Program-made: the position numbers and the translations under genes | In this document: positions 62,832-64,000 of the stretch, piece after piece | Layout: every line of letters begins with the position of its first letter | Position numbering within the stretch: the stretch's first letter is position 1 | The notes under the pieces: generated by a model | Seen by the model: the letters and a program-made list of their open reading frames with translations, nothing else | What the model was told of the DNA's origin: nothing | Databases searched by the model: none | NCBI RefSeq assembly: GCF_009720825.1 | Contig: NZ_WNKY01000007.1 | Span: forward strand, 1 to 64,000 | Source: Duganella radicis | GTDB taxonomy: Bacteria; Pseudomonadota; Gammaproteobacteria; Burkholderiales; Burkholderiaceae_D | Direction: 5' to 3' | DNA: 64,000 nt

Positions 62832-63662
62832 TTACTTGGACGGCAGCTGACGCAGATACGCCACCAGCGCCGTCAGTTCCTGGCTGCGCATGCCAGCGTA
62901 GTAGCTGACCCCCATGGGCGGCCGCACCTGCGTGCCGTCTGGCCGTATGCCCATGGTGATGATGCGCTTTAGCTCCTGGTCAGAATAGCGGGCCAGGTTG
63001 CTGGGCGTGATGTTGGGTGAAACGGTCATGCCCCACGGCCCCTTGAATATCACGCCACCGGTACCGAGGTTGTGCACCACGTCCGGCGCGCCATCGGCGC
63101 CCGGCGCCGAGTGGCATTCGACACAATGGCCCAGCGGTCCGGCCAGGTAGCGGCCATAGGCAATCTTGTCGGCCACCGGGACCTCGGCCACCCTGCCCAG
63201 CGGCGGACCATAATTGGGTGGCAAGGGGAAATGGTAAACCGACTTCGGCACCTTGTTTTTCACCGCCGGCACCGAGCGCAGATAGGTGACGATGGCCGCC
63301 ATATCGCGATCGGAAATGCCGCGGTACATGCCGACCGGCATGGGCGGCCCGATCACCGAGCCGTCGGGACGCTTGCCTTCGCGGATGGCGGTGATGATCT
63401 GGGCGTCGCTCCAGCGGCCGATGCCAGTCTCGCGGTCGGGTGTGATGTTGGCGGCATAGGCTTGGAAGCCGGGGCCGCTGTAGTCGGTGCCGCCGGCCAG
63501 CGTCTTTGCGGCGAGCGGCCCCGATGGCCCTTGCGGCGTATGACAATTGGCGCAGGCGGCGATGGCCTGGCTCAGGTAACGGCCGCGCTCCAGCGGCGTC
63601 GGCGTCGGCGTCGCATGGGCGTTCAGCGCTAGCAGGCTGAACAACAACAAATAGTTTTGCAT
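62832..63662 (-). CDS. Diheme c-type cytochrome
   Basis: The 276-residue periplasmic protein has a signal peptide (~17) and two class I cytochrome domains, each with a heme site (CANCH near residue 38; CVECH near 182) and distal Met candidates (PPMPVGMYRG; PPMGVSYYAGM). This is the arrangement of the cytochrome subunits that take electrons from membrane dehydrogenases. A dehydrogenase partner is not in the window. It converges with the FAH gene, and the next minus-strand gene ends 15 bp upstream, so the two may be cotranscribed. Confidence 0.92.
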   Translation of the reverse strand: MQNYLLLFSLLALNAHATPTPTPLERGRYLSQAIAACANCHTPQGPSGPLAAKTLAGGTDYSGPGFQAYAANITPDRETGIGRWSDAQIITAIREGKRPDGSVIGPPMPVGMYRGISDRDMAAIVTYLRSVPAVKNKVPKSVYHFPLPPNYGPPLGRVAEVPVADKIAYGRYLAGPLGHCVECHSAPGADGAPDVVHNLGTGGVIFKGPWGMTVSPNITPSNLARYSDQELKRIITMGIRPDGTQVRPPMGVSYYAGMRSQELTALVAYLRQLPSK

Positions 63663-63677
63663 GATGGGTCCCCTGTC

Positions 63678-64000
63678 TCAGAAGTGCTGCTCGGCCACCA
63701 GCATCAAGGTATTGGCCTTGGATCCGGGCACCACCCGCGGATCGCTGCCGAACTTGTTGCGCCAGTATTCGTAGGCGAGGCCGGCCTTGGCGCCGCTGTG
63801 GCTCAGGTCAAACAGCAGTTCGGTATGGAGCAAGGTTTCCGGACGGGTCGGCGTGCCGAAACCGTCAGCGCCCTTCTTGCCGATCTGCGAGAAGATGCCC
63901 TTCCATGCCGCTTGCCAGCCCAGGTTGAGCGGAATCAGCCAAGCCGCATCGACGCAATAGGTGGTATCAAAATCAACCGCCTTGCCAACCATGCCGTTGT
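63678..64000 (-). CDS. Outer-membrane barrel-like protein, C-terminal part only
   Basis: About 107 residues are visible before the window edge; the frame stays open to base 64000, so the start is outside. The sequence alternates as beta strands (FDTTYCVDAAWLIPLNLG, LHTELLFDLS, AGLAYEYWRN) and ends VAEQHF with a terminal Phe, typical of outer-membrane barrels. I cannot assign a family with certainty. It lies directly upstream of the diheme cytochrome. Confidence 0.65.
   Translation of the reverse strand, partial: NGMVGKAVDFDTTYCVDAAWLIPLNLGWQAAWKGIFSQIGKKGADGFGTPTRPETLLHTELLFDLSHSGAKAGLAYEYWRNKFGSDPRVVPGSKANTLMLVAEQHF

Noticed and set aside
1..64000. CRISPR arrays, rRNA and tRNA genes
   Set aside because: I looked for regularly spaced direct repeats and for conserved tRNA/rRNA stretches and saw none. 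A weak tRNA could be missed by eye.

Overview
The window is high-GC DNA from a Gram-negative bacterium. The features present are a TonB-dependent receptor, a classical porin, TorT-like, Tat and ABC periplasmic binding proteins, FNR-type boxes and many LuxR/LysR/LacI regulators. Gene content (plant-glycan hydrolases, glucarate catabolism, DctS/DctR-like pair, OsmC-YcaO fusion, GH97, halogenase-like flavoproteins) suggests a soil or plant-associated betaproteobacterium, most like Oxalobacteraceae (Duganella/Massilia type). That placement is inference; there is no rRNA or tRNA here.

Layout. 1-127: right end of an IS3-type insertion sequence. 280-1330: torT-like gene broken by a frameshift in a T8 run. 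1.4-5.0 kb: beta-propeller sensor kinase and LuxR-type regulator. 5.2-6.5 kb: Asp-nucleophile alpha/beta hydrolase and a hemerythrin next to two perfect FNR/ANR boxes. 6.8-12.6 kb: glucarate permease and dehydratase (gudP-gudD), LysR regulator, OsmC-YcaO protein. 12.8-15.9 kb: SGLT-type sugar symporter and two unrecognised genes. 15.9-20.1 kb: dicarboxylate-type MFS transporter divergent from a DctS/DctR-like two-component system, with a perfect 12-bp inverted repeat between them. 20.1-21.9 kb: lower-GC Fic/AbiEi-like module beside a monooxygenase remnant. 21.9-22.9 kb: CheB-like methylesterase.

23.0-42.7 kb is a glycan utilisation region. On the minus strand, from the distal regulator down, it runs: membrane AraC regulator, GH3, XylR-like regulator, TonB receptor, flavin halogenase-like protein, GH29 fucosidase, second halogenase-like protein, GH97. 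The last five are separated by at most 9 nt or overlap, so they are probably one transcript. GH42, GH27 and a second GH29 follow, and a GH78-like rhamnosidase lies further right at 53.6 kb. Together these would import and strip galactose, fucose, glucose/xylose and rhamnose from a plant heteroglycan.

42.6-62.8 kb holds a catabolic cluster that I consider the best candidate for an undescribed system. It has a branched-chain-type ABC importer (with a LivM-LivG fusion), a cupin, an enolase paralogue with altered active-site residues, an FMN reductase, an extradiol-dioxygenase-like VOC protein, a carboxymuconolactone-decarboxylase-like protein, a zinc-type dehydrogenase, a porin, a D-2-hydroxyacid dehydrogenase, an APH-fold kinase, a chemoreceptor and two FAH-family hydrolases. 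Five near-identical 12-bp palindromes (GCTAACGTTAGC type), plus a weaker sixth, sit in front of the divergent operons and around a LacI-family gene at 60.8 kb. They tie the cluster into one apparent regulon. The substrate cannot be read from the sequence. The window ends with a diheme cytochrome c and a cut-off outer-membrane barrel gene.
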